Positions 47,101-57,190 of a stretch of 64,000 nucleotides of DNA are shown here, piece after piece; position 1 is the first letter of the stretch; every line of letters begins with the position of its first letter. Under the pieces are notes generated by a model that did no database searches, was not told the DNA's origin, and worked only from the letters and a program-made list of their open reading frames with translations. The stretch spans positions 108,000,823 through 108,064,822 of the forward strand of contig NC_064822.1 in NCBI RefSeq assembly GCF_024166365.1, given 5' to 3'. Made by a program: the position numbers and the translations under genes. This stretch comes from Elephas maximus indicus (taxonomy: Eukaryota; Chordata; Mammalia; Proboscidea; Elephantidae).

Positions 47101-50100
47101 CAGATTGCCAATCTCACACCGGATCCTCTGGATGAGCCGGTTCAGCTCTGACATCTCGTTCTTGGTGTATTTGAGGTTGTCACCATGCCGGCCAGCTGCC
47201 AGCTGCAACTCCTGGATCTGGTTTCCCAGAGAGAGGAAGGTCGTGATGAGAAGGACTGTCCTCACCAAGGTAGGGGAAGGTTGGCATAAGGCCACCTCCA
47301 GAGCCCTACAGTGATCTGTCCAAACACTTGACAACTGCAGCAAACCAGGGTAGGTGGCCCTGGAGCAAGAGGTGATGGAGCCAGGATCTGAGTATCCTTC
47401 CGGCTGTTTGGTGGTGGTCCTGACCATGAAACCCACCCTCTTCTCTAAGCAGAGCTTGTCTGCTGGTCCTAGCCTCCTTCCTGACCACCCTTGCCTGCAG
47501 TCTTTCCTGGGCTGGATAGGAAAGATGCAGTTCACTCCGTCAATATTTATTAAGCACTCTCTAAATGGCCTTCCCCTTCATTCAATTCACTCATTCATTC
47601 ATTTTAGACATATTTAGAGAGGTACATTTTAAAGGTCAGATTCTGTTCCAGGGCCTGGGATACAGCAGAGAGTAGGATGGGCAAGGCCCCTGTGCTCATG
47701 AAACTTACATTCTCCTGGAGCCCTTTCTTAGTAGCAGGGGCAGAGGGGCAGAGAAGCCAAAGGTCACATCTACCCTTTGGGGGTGGTGGGTTACAGGCAG
47801 GATTGCTGGAATTGTTGGATCAGGACCTTTAATTTGAATCACTCCCTCTCACCTTGCCCAGTCCTTGAGGGAACATGGAATGGCATGGCATGGACAAGGA
47901 AGAAGGAACAGGTGGAGGCCAGAGTCAGGATGAACCACACCTGTGATCCTTGCTGTTGTTGGGATTTAACAAATGTGAAAAGGAACCATAGAGCAAGGGC
48001 AGGTGTAAGCCCTGGTCAGTGCCCAGGTAAAAGATGACATCCCTGAAGGGTTTCACCCCAAACATCACTTCTATTACTCAGAACATTCCTGGAATCCTGC
48101 TTCTTCCTCTCCGAAGTCTTTCCACGCTCATCAGAAAAGAGCCCAAGGCTTCCTCTTCTCTCACTACCTACCCCATCCCAGTTTCACCAATCAAGATACT
48201 CTCTGTAGCTATTCTCCTCCATATTTGTCACGCTTCTTCCACCCCATAGCTTCTATGCCCAAGTTCTTGTAAATCCATTTGCTTTATAATGGGAACCCCT
48301 CATTTCTTTCCCCCATCAGAGGGTTGCCTGACCCTCTCTGTTGGATATGTTCATCCAAAAAATTCTATGATGTTTCCCTGATAACAGTCTATGCCAAGAA
48401 TTCTTTTTGGGTACAGTATGGTTAACTCATTGAGTAGAATATAGTTATCAATCCTCCTTTCATTCAGCATGCCTACAAAGGTAACTCTCATTCTCTGGGG
48501 GAGGTGTCCCCTCCCAGGAAGCGAGGGGCCAGTGGAGGGGACAACACCAGTGCTCACCTTGCTCTGGTACAGGGCCTCAGCCTCAGCCTTGCTCTTCAGG
48601 GCAATCTCCTCATATTGGTTGCGGACCTCAGCGATGATGCTGTCCAGGTCCAGGTCCCGATTGTTGTCCATAGACAGGATGATGGAGGTCTCACTGGCAT
48701 GTGTCTGGATCTGGGAGATCTCCTGAGTTGAAAGGTGAGGACAGAGTTAAGATCCCCTTAGCTTCCCTCCTCTGCTCTCTCCATCTTCTGGGCCTGTGGT
48801 CTCTGGCAAAAGGAGACACTCAGACCTACAGGGCTGAAGTGGAGGGAAGGAGGGCCTGCTGGAGAGCTGTCTGATCAAACACAGAGAGAATGGCCATAGC
48901 AGCAGGAAGCACCAAATACCTGCCACCAGCAGTAGGAGGCATATAAGTCAGGTGCAAGAATGTATATGCTACAATATCAGAGAATCCAGCAATCTGTGGT
49001 TTAGTAGGACCTCATGGGGTCATTTTTGTCCATTTTCCTGCCCATGGACAAGGCCTTTATTGTGGTCCAGATGAGATTTTCTCTTGGGTATATGGCCTCT
49101 GGAGCCCAAGCTCTCTCACTTGCATGGCCTCCCATTGCAGGGTTTTGCATCTTCCCATCAAAACAGTTTTCATTCCGTTTATCCTATATCCCTCCTATTA
49201 GCATCTTCCTTCTACCAGAGACCTCAGTTGAAAAGAGGCGGGGATGGGGAGAGAAGAAGTTGGAGAGGAGTGTCCTCACCACATCGTACAGACACTTGAG
49301 AAACTTGATGTCTTTGTCCAGAGAGTCCACTTTGGCCTGAAGCTCCACCTTGGCCGTGTAGGCTGCATCTACGTCCTGCCGAGAGGTCACCCACAACCAT
49401 CAGTCAATATAACCCTCATCCCATTAGCTGCCCTGCCCCTGCCCCCAAAGCCATCTGCTTATCCTATTTTTGTCCACAAAGGGAAGCATCTCAATGAATA
49501 AAATTACTCAATATCAATTCTTTTCTCAGACTCACTGAGACTTTGGGAAAATACCTGGAGAAAACAAGCCCAGAGAGGTAGAGTGAGTTTCCTCAAATCA
49601 CACAGGACCAGCTTCCTGACTCCCAGACCAGACCTCTCTTTATCTCTGTCTGTTTCCTGGGCGTTTGTCCTTCTCCAGTTTGCTGGAGGCCAGCACTATG
49701 ATTCCACACTCATTCAGGCACCAGCCCTCTCCCCCAGGTGGCCTGAGCTGGAGTCCTGGGCAGAGTTGTTCGAGATGGAGAGAGCAAGAGAGACCAGAGT
49801 CTGTAGGCCTTTCTCTCCCTTACCTTCTTGAGTGCCACAAACTCATTCTCAGCTGCTGTGTGTTTATTAATCTCCACCTCATATCTGTGGGCAGGGAGAG
49901 AAGGTAAAGAGGCCCCAGTCCCCACAGCCAGCCCCAAGTTACCTCCTCCTCCCAATGGCCAGGTGAGTGGTGAGAGCTAAAGATGCTCTCCAGGGGTGAG
50001 CATTGCAGAGGTGGCTGGTGGAGTGAGATGTCCCTGGGCTATCTCCATTACATTCCACTCGCTGGGAAATTACCCAAGTGCCCCAAACCAGCTAACTGAA

Positions 50101-51617
50101 CCAACCATTAAGTTGGTCAATAGCACAGGAATCCCTTCCTCTCAATCAAGTAGAAAGTTCTGATCAAACAGGTGGGCCCTTCCCCAGAAACCAGAGAAGG
50201 GAGTAGGAGCCCCTGGCCCTGGTACATGCTCCCTCCCCTCCTGAAGAATGGCACAGAGATTAGGTGACCCCACCAGCCTCTGGGAAAATGACCCATCACC
50301 TTTTGGTGGGACCTGCTCACCTCTTTTTGTAGTCCTCCACCACAACCCGCATGTTCCTCAGCTCCGAGTCCAGCCTCACCCTGTCTCCAGACAGCGTCTC
50401 CAGCTGCTTCCGCAGGTTACCTATGTAGCCCTCAAAGACGGGTTCCAGGTTCTTCTTGCAGTTGTTCAGGTCCAGCTGCTGCAGCAGCTCCCACTTGGTC
50501 TCCAGAACTTGGTTCTGCTGCTCTAAGAACCGCACCTGGAACCCAAAACAACAGACACCTGGAACCACAATAAATGGTATCATGGACATACGTCATTGAC
50601 CCTGAAGGTTAAACTACTCTCAACCTATGGCATGCGCTGCAAACTAAACCCCTTACAAGTGCTCATTCCATAGCCTTCTAGACGACCAATCATTGAAAAC
50701 TCACTGAAGAAGGAGATTTCACAGCTGCCTTCTGTTGCCCAACCCAGGGCTCAGGAGATGGTCTTCTTTATGTCTCAGCTAAACTTTCCTTCCTGTACAA
50801 TGATCCCTTCCTTCTGAATAGTACTGTTCTCATTAGGCTTTCAGTTTTTCAAAAAACTGGAGATCCATCTAGCTGTCCTCCACAAACACGCTATGTCTTT
50901 CTCAAGGCAGGGCTACCTTTCACACAACAATTTCCCACCCTTCTCTGTCAAATCCCCCGAAAAAGCATCATTCATTTATTCCTTTGTTCTACCTAGTTTC
51001 CAAGTTTCTTCTCCGTTTATGATTAGGAAGTCCTTCCTGAGGTCTAGCTGCAAACTTTTCATGTACAATGCCCAGTCCATTTCCAGGCAGCAGGGAAGTT
51101 GCTCCTATCTCCCTAGACTGCTTTCTCCTCCTCCTATGAGACCCACCTTGTCGATGAAGGAGGCGAACTTGTTGTTCAGCGCCTGGATCTGCTCTCGCTC
51201 CTGGGTGCGTACTTTCTGAATCTCGGAGTCCAGCTCCATGTTGAGGGGGGCCAAGAGGCTCTTGTTGACAGTGACCTGGTGTATGCCCCCAGGTGGGCAC
51301 ATGGATGGGCACACAGGTCCCAGGGCCACACTGCCAAAGATGCTGCCAGCAAAGCCGCTGGCTCGGCCCCCTCTGTGCCCAGAGCCATGCCCAAAGCCAT
51401 AGCCTCCAGTCCGAACATCACCACCTGCCACACTGAAGGAAATACATCGATTCCCTCCCAGACTGTAGAGGCTCTGACTGCCAAAGCCAGCCCCAGCCCC
51501 TTTGCCAGCTGCCCGATAAGAAGCCACACTGCCCACAGCCTTCCTTGGCATGACTGCTGAGTACCCACTGAAGTCTCCCTTGTCACCACCAGACTTGATG
51601 TTCAGTTGTCGACTCAT
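43950..51617 (-). CDS. KRT74: Keratin 74, type II inner root sheath keratin (K6irs4), nine exons
   Basis: Intermediate-filament protein of the inner root sheath (Huxley layer in human), paired with a type I partner. Exons on the minus strand: 51617-51147, 50535-50321, 49884-49824, 49375-49280, 48722-48558, 47217-47092, 45373-45153, 44674-44640, 44155-43950. The total is 1596 bp, 531 residues plus TAA; human K74 is about 529. The head starts [14 protein letters not shown]. The rod runs from about 140 ([18 protein letters not shown]) to 452 ([15 protein letters not shown]). The tail has [17 protein letters not shown] and ends TPARKSTR, which I recognise as K74. All splice sites are GT-AG. Unusual residues compared with KRT71: YEVEINKH and FVALKK in coil 1B, and an extra Cys in [13 protein letters not shown] of coil 2. 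It lies about 13-14 kb upstream of KRT71 in the same orientation. KRT74 variants cause woolly hair and hypotrichosis in people (established). Confidence 0.93.
44640..44674 (-). CDS. KRT74: KRT74 exon 8
   Basis: 35 bp encoding [12 protein letters not shown], a K74-type sequence. Acceptor TATAG, donor GTGAGT. Confidence 0.92.
44730..44930 (-). repeat. MIR in KRT74 intron 7
   Basis: TTGAGACTCAGAGACATTAA and GCCACACAGCTAGTATGTGG, reversed MIR. Confidence 0.65.
45153..45373 (-). CDS. KRT74: KRT74 exon 7
   Basis: 221 bp, [15 protein letters not shown] through the helix termination motif. Acceptor TTCAG, donor GTGAGA. By eye, 13 differences from KRT71 exon 7, with six of them in the first 21 coding bases. 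Confidence 0.94.
45415..45545 (-). repeat. MIR fragment in KRT74 intron 6
   Basis: CTCATTTTACAGGTGAAGAA and ACTGAGGCTCAAGGTAAC, reversed MIR. Confidence 0.6.
45950..46158 (-). mobile_element. AfroSINE, long form, in KRT74 intron 6
   Basis: A diverged reversed copy: AGCTGAGTCAATTCCAATCC, CACCAGGCCTTTCTTCCAAG and CAACTTTTCGGTTAGG. Same orientation as KRT74. Confidence 0.75.
47092..47217 (-). CDS. KRT74: KRT74 exon 6
   Basis: 126 bp, [15 protein letters not shown] through GNLKKQ. It begins with Ile where KRT71 has Phe. Acceptor ACCAG, donor GTGGGC. Confidence 0.92.
47545..47720. repeat. MIR/L2-like fragment in KRT74 intron 5
   Basis: AATATTTATTAAGCACTCTC and CTCATGAAACTTACATTCTC resemble old CORE-SINE or L2 sequence. 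Confidence 0.4.
48558..48722 (-). CDS. KRT74: KRT74 exon 5
   Basis: 165 bp, [20 protein letters not shown] through EALYQSK; L12 and the start of coil 2. Acceptor CTCAG, donor GTGAGC. Confidence 0.93.
49280..49375 (-). CDS. KRT74: KRT74 exon 4
   Basis: 96 bp, [18 protein letters not shown] through KCLYDV. Acceptor GGCAG, donor GTGAGG after a GTG codon. Confidence 0.92.
49824..49884 (-). CDS. KRT74: KRT74 exon 3
   Basis: 61 bp, [20 protein letters not shown]. Acceptor CACAG, donor GTAAGG. Val at the third position and Ala before LKK depart from the usual YEEEIN and FV(V/L)LKK. Confidence 0.92.
50321..50535 (-). CDS. KRT74: KRT74 exon 2
   Basis: 215 bp, coil 1A to coil 1B, from [18 protein letters not shown] to VVVEDYKK plus two bases of a split Arg codon. 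Acceptor TCCAG, donor GTGAGC. Confidence 0.93.
51147..51617 (-). CDS. KRT74: KRT74 exon 1 (coding part)
   Basis: 471 bp, 157 codons: head and the start of coil 1A, ending at FASFIDK before a GTGGGT donor. The ATG has A at -3. An in-frame ATG lies 63 bp upstream (51680), at the predicted transcription start, so the downstream ATG, matching the family start MSRQ, is preferred. Confidence 0.93.
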
Positions 51618-51704
51618 GTTGGGACAGATGGAGTTGACAGAGCTAGAGAAAGCCAGCCTACGACGGAACAAAGAATACACCGACAGGGCACCCAGGGCTG
51701 CCTC

Positions 51705-51712
51705 CTTTTATC
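51705..51712 (-). promoter_or_regulatory. KRT74: KRT74 TATA-like box
   Basis: GATAAAAG on the coding strand, about 90 bp upstream of the ATG, at almost the same position as the KRT71 TATA box. It predicts transcription from about 51680. Confidence 0.55.
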
Positions 51713-51866
51713 CTTGTCCAGCCTAGGACACCGGAAAAGGGCGTCTCTCCACTATCTCCTGTCCTCCTGCTGAAGAGCCATGGGCCATGGGCAACTTGTA
51801 GAACAGAGATCTTCAAATCCTTTGCAGCAACAAAGGCTTTCGGATATGTGGGCTGAATATGCTGCC

Positions 51867-51919
51867 CTTGCAAGCTGGAATGGTCTAATTTGGAGCTTAT
51901 CTGTGCTCCCTAATTAGGG
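51867..51919 (-). promoter_or_regulatory. KRT74: KRT74 upstream motif block shared with KRT71
   Basis: In plus-strand reading: CTTGCAAGC (51867-51875), TAATTTGG (51886-51893), TTATCT (51897-51902) and the palindrome CCCTAATTAGGG (51908-51919). The first three share the KRT71 order and spacing (19 and 11 bp between starts). TAATTTGG lies 269 bp from the ATG here and 267 bp in KRT71. Confidence 0.6.
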
Positions 51920-53179
51920 ATCTGGAGAGTTATCCCCTCCAGAGATCACCTAGCTTTATTTTTCCAGTGCTGCCTCCTTCTCGTTTATCTGTCATCAGGG
52001 AGCAGGAAAATGCCTGGCTTTATCCAGAGAGGGCTCACCCAAGAGCCCCAGATTTCCTCCCAGGAAAGACCATCTCCCGACTATCGAGGCATTGAGGAGC
52101 CAAAGTATTCCTGCCAGAGAAGAGAAGACTTGGAGTGGGAAGCAGATGATGAGGGTCTTCAAAGATCTGGATCCAGGAAAATCCAGGAAAGAGGTTCCAG
52201 GGGGTCACTCTTTGGGTCACTCTAAGGAACACAGCTGCACACAATGGAACGGACCAAGAGCTATCTAGTGCCAATTTTTATGCAAATAACACGTGCCTGC
52301 TATGTTTATTTGCCAACTGTGTCCTCCCCAGCAAGGTATTTTTGTAAGCACTATTACGCAGATTTTTTATACATGTTGCTTTAAAAAAAAATAGCATAAC
52401 AAACTTATGAAAATATCTTGTGGGAGGACAATGCAGCTGGCAAACAAACTTAGAAGATGCCTACTATTTGCGTAAAAATACAGTAGCTGCCCTAAGACAG
52501 GACTGTGGCCACTTTCTATAACTAAATTGGGGAGACTTGAGCCATTTGAGTCGGCCAGAGAGTGGCAGAAAACGTCTCCCACTGCTGGGGAGGGGAAAGA
52601 GAAAGAACGTGAACTCGAACTGGGGGATGGAGTGTAGGCCATGAACAGAGGATCTCAAAGGATCTTTCCCTTCCTCAGAGTGTTTTCCTTTCAGCCCCTG
52701 AGGCAACAGTGGAAGCTCCTCCAGAGACCCTGTCTCTCAGCCTTCCGGTCAGGACCTAGCCCTAAGGCATGAATGGCACAGTTGAAGTGGTTTCTTGTGG
52801 TTTTCTGAGCCAGGCTGCGAAGGCAGCAGCAGACAGAAAGTAAACGAGGTTGCTGTCCCTGCTGGGTTTGCCTTCTTCCTGTGCTGATGTGTGAATGTCA
52901 ACAAACCATGTAAGTCCCTCAACCTAGGGTGACTAACACAGGGCTCCAGTCCCCCAGGGGCTAAACTCCGGAAGAACAGAAGAGCTTTATGAATAAAAGA
53001 TTAGAGGTATGCCAAAGGATGAGGGGCTAATTTTGACTGAGGGTTTTAGGGGCCTCCAGAAGGCTGTGCTTATATCCCCCCAAGCTGGCTAAGCATAGGC
53101 ACTCAGAGATAGTGAGGTTTGAAGTGTTATTTGTAGGAGCAGTAGCAAAGATGGTGGCAAAATATCAGTTACAGGGATA
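51920..53179. other. KRT74: KRT74 5' flank, no gene or clear repeat
   Basis: Unique-looking sequence upstream of the shared motif block; several GATA-type TTATC words but no decisive cluster. Confidence 0.4.
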
Positions 53180-53217
53180 GGGATAAAACCAGTTTCCACC
53201 AAGTCAATTTCAACTCC
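53180..53217 (-). mobile_element. AfroSINE 3' scrap, antisense
   Basis: AAACCAGTTTCCACCAAGTC and AATTTCAACTCC match only the reversed 3' end. Confidence 0.5.
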
Positions 53218-53287
53218 AGTAGCTGAAAGAGCATTTATTATTTACTTCGCAGGTGCCAGGCACAATTGTCAAGGACTACATGTCGTC

Positions 53288-56200
53288 ATTGTTAGGTGTC
53301 GCCAAGTTAGTTCCGACTCATAGTGACCCTATGTACAACAGAATGAAACACCACCCAATCCTGTGACATCCTCACAATCGTTCCTATGCTTAAGACCATT
53401 GTTGCAGCCATGGTATCAATCCTCTTTTTCGCTGACCCTCTACCAAGCATGATGTCCTTCTCCAGGGACTGGTCCCTCCTGATAACCTGTTCAAAGTATG
53501 TGAGAAGAAGTCTCACCATCATCCCTTCTAAGGAGCATTCTGGCTGTACTTCTTCCAAGACAGATTTGTTCCTTCTTTTGGCAGTCCATGGTATATTCAA
53601 CATTCTTCACCAACACCATAATTCAAAGGCGTCAATTCTTCTTCAGTCTTCCTTAATCACTGCCCAGTTTTCAGAAGCAAATGAAGTCATTGAAAATACC
53701 ATGGCTTGGGTCAGGTGCCCCTTAGTCCTTAAAGTGACATCATAGCCTTTTAACACTTTAAAGAGGTTTTTTGCAGCAGATTTTCCCAATGCAATGTGTC
53801 TTTTCATTTCTCGACTGTTGCTTTCATGGGTGTTGACCATGGATCCAAGCAAAATGAAACCCTTGACAACCTCAGCTTTCTCTCCATTCAGCATGATGCT
53901 GCCCATTGGTCCAGTTGTGAGGATTTCATTTTCTTCATGTTTAGGTGTAATTCATACTGAAGGCTGTGGTCTTTAATTTTCATTAAAGACCACACTTCAT
54001 TTAATTTCAAGTCCTCTTCACTTTCAGCAAGCAAAGTTGTGTCATCTGCATATGGCAGGTTGTTAATGAGTCTTCCTGCAGTCCCAATGCCCCGTTCTTC
54101 TTCATATAGTCCAGCTTCTCAGATTATCTGTTCAGCATACAGATTGAATAAGGTATGGTGAAAGGCTACAACCCTGACGCACACCTTTCCTGACTTTAAA
54201 CCATGCCGTATATCCTTGTTCTGTTTGAACGACTGCCTTTTGATCTACATACAGGTTCTCGTGAGCACAATGAAGTGTTCTGGAATTCCCATTCTTCACA
54301 ATATTATCCATAATTTGTTATGACCCACACAGTTGAACACCTTTGCATAGTCAATAAAACACAGATAAACATCTTTCTGGTATTCTCTGCTTTTAGCCAG
54401 GATCCGTCTAACATTAGCAATGATATCCCTTATTCCACATCCTCTTCTCAATCTGGCTTGAATTTCTGGCAGTTCCCTGTTGATGTACTGCTGCAACTGC
54501 TTTTGAATAATCTTCAGCAAAATTTTACTTGCATGTGATATTAATGCCATTGTCTTAGTCATCTAGTGCTGCTATAACAGAAATACCACAAGTGGACGAC
54601 TTTAACAAAGAGAAATTTATTTTCTCACAGTCCAGTAGGCAAGAAGTCCAAATTCAGGGGCTCAATTCCAGGGGAAGGCTTTCTCTCTCTGTCAGCTCTG
54701 GAAGAAGGTCCTTCTCATCAACCTTCCCCTGGACTAGGAGCTTCTCCACACAGGAACCAAAGGATGCACTTTGCTCCTAGCACTGGTTTCTTGGTGTATG
54801 AGGTCCCCCACTCTCTGTTCACTTCTCTTTCCTTTTATCTCAAGAGATAAAAGGTGGTACAGGCCACACCCCAGGAAAACTCCCTTTACATTGGATCAGT
54901 GATGTAACCTGGGTAAGGGTGTTATATCCCACTCTAATCCTCTTTAATATAATCTATTGCCTCATTTACCACAGGCAGAGATTAGGCTTTACAACACAAG
55001 AAAATCATAACAATCACAACATGGAGGACAACCACACAAAATGGAGGACAACAACACAATATGGGGAATCAAGGCCTAATCAAGTTGACACATATTTTGG
55101 GGGGACAAAATTCAACCCATGACAGATATTGTTCGATAATTTCCGCATTTGGTTGGATCACCTTTCTTTGGAATAGGCATAAATATGGATCTCTTCCAGT
55201 TGGTTTGTCAGGTACCTGTCCTCCAAATTTCTTGGCATAGATGAGTAAGCACTTCCAGCCCTGCATCCCTTTGTTGAAACCTCTCAATTGGTATTCCGTC
55301 AATTCCTGGAGCCTTATTTTTTGCAAGTGCCTTCAGTGCAGCTTGGACTTCTTCCTTCAATACCATCAGTTCTGGATCATATGCTACCTCCTGAAATGAC
55401 AGAATGTCAACCAATTCTTTTTGGTACAGTGACTTTGTGTATTTCTTCCATCTTCTTTTGACACTTCCTGCATAGTTCAGTATTTTGCCCATAGAATCCT
55501 TCAATATTGCAACTTGAGGCTTGAGTTTTTTCTTCAGTTCTTTCAGCTTGAGAAATGCTGAGCATGTTCTTCTCTTTTGGTTTTCTAACTCCAGGTCTTT
55601 GCACATGTCATTGTAATATTTTTTGTCTTCTCAAGCCACCCTTTGAAATCTTCTGTTCAGCTCTTTTACTTAATCATTTCCTCCATTCGCTTTAGCTACT
55701 CTACATTCAAGAGCCAGTTTCAGAGTCTCTTCTGACATCCATTTTGGTCTTTTTTTCTCTCCTGTCTTTTTAATGACCTCTTGCTTTCTTCACATATGAT
55801 ATCCTTGATGTCATTCCACAACTTGTCCGGTCTTTGGTCATTAGTGTTTATTGCATCAAATCTATTCTGGAGATGGTCTCTAAATTCAGGTGGGATACTT
55901 TGGCTCAAGATCGTACTTTGGCTTTCATGGACTCATTCTAATTTTCTTCAGCTTCAACTTGAACTTGCATATGAGCAATTGATGGTCTGTTCCACAGTCA
56001 GCCCCTGGCCTTGTTCTGACTGATGATACTGAGCTTCTCCATCATTTCTTTCCACAGATGTAGTCAATTTGATTCCTGTGTATTCCATCCAGGGAGGTCC
56101 ACATGTATAGTCACCTTTTATGCTGCAAAAAAAAAGTATTTGCAATGAAGAAGTCGTTGGTCTTGCAAAATTCTATCATGCACTCTCTGATGTCGTTTCT

Positions 56201-57026
56201 ATCACCAAGGCCATATTTTCCAACTTCCGATCCTTCTGTTCCCAACATTCACATTCCAATCACCAGTAACTATCAATGCATCCTGATTACATGTTCGATC
56301 AATTTCACATTGCAGAAATTGGTAAAAGTCTTCAATTTCTTCATCTTTGGCCTTAGTGTTTGGTGTGTAAATTTGAATAATAGTCGTATTAACTGGTCTT
56401 CCTTGTAGGCGTATGAATGTTATTCTATCACTGACAGCGTTGTACTTCAGGATAGATCTTGAAATGTTCTTTTTGATGATGAATGCAATGCCATTCCTTT
56501 TCAAGTTGTCATTCCTGGCATAGTAGACTATATGATTGTTCAATTCAATTGATGTTTATGTGTTCCATTACATTTTTGATGATTTCCAATTTTCCTAGAT
56601 TCATGCTTCGCACATTCCATGTTCCAATTATTGGTGGACATTTGTAGCTGTTTCTTCTCATTTTGAGTTGTGCCACATCAGCAAATGAAGGTCCCGAAAT
56701 CTTGAATCCATCCACATCATTAAGGCCTACTCTACTTTGAGGAGGCAGCTCTTCTCCAGTAGTCTTTGAGTGCCTTCCAACCTGAGGGGCTCATCTTCTG
56801 ACACTATATCAGACAAAGTTCCACTGCTATTCATAAGGTTTTCACTAGCTAACTTTTTTCAGAAGCATACTGCCAGGTCCTTCTTCCCAGTCTGTCTTAG
56901 TCTGGAAGCTCAGCTGAAACCTGTCTACCATGGGTGACCCTGCTGCTATTTGAATACTGGTAGCATAGCTTCCAGCATCACAGCAACACGCAAACCCCCA
57001 CAGTATGACAAACTGACAGACAAGCA
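53288..57026 (-). mobile_element. Nearly full-length RTE LINE, antisense, split by an LTR
   Basis: About 3.17 kb of element once the LTR (54552-55124) is subtracted, close to the full RTE length of roughly 3.2 kb. The 3' end (GTTAGGTGTCGCCAAG reversed) is at 53288 and the 5' end near 57026. Minus-strand pieces in coding order: endonuclease (56543-56202, with VTGDWN), linker and start of reverse transcriptase (55606-55208, with NKAPGIDGIP), RT core (54562-54296), YADD near 54037, and C-terminal parts to 53307. Stops and frameshifts break the frame, so it is dead. Confidence 0.9.
54552..55124 (-). mobile_element. Solo MaLR/MLT1-like LTR, antisense, nested in RTE
   Basis: TGTCTTAGTCATCTAGTGCT to AAATTCAACCCATGACA with TG...CA ends, about 573 bp. 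The flanks GCCAT and GATAT fit a decayed 5-bp duplication. Non-coding. Confidence 0.8.
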
Positions 57027-57049
57027 CTACACAGAATGCCTAATTCAAC

Positions 57050-57190
57050 CCTTATTTTATTAGCTTCATTTTATTGTTGAAGAAACTAAGGCTTAGAGAC
57101 ATTTAAGAACTTGTCCAAAGCCACTCAGCTAGTAAGTCAGAACTGGGACTTAAACTCAAGCATGCCTAGTTTCAAGTCCATGTTCCCAAC
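57050..57190 (-). repeat. MIR, antisense
   Basis: TTGAAGAAACTAAGGCTTAG and AAGCCACTCAGCTAGTAAGT. Confidence 0.65.

Noticed and set aside
46759-47535. 258-residue minus-strand ORF
   Set aside because: It is KRT74 exon 6 (47217-47092) with open intron sequence either side.
56202-56543. Endonuclease-like ORF
   Set aside because: Fragment of the dead RTE LINE at 53288-57026.
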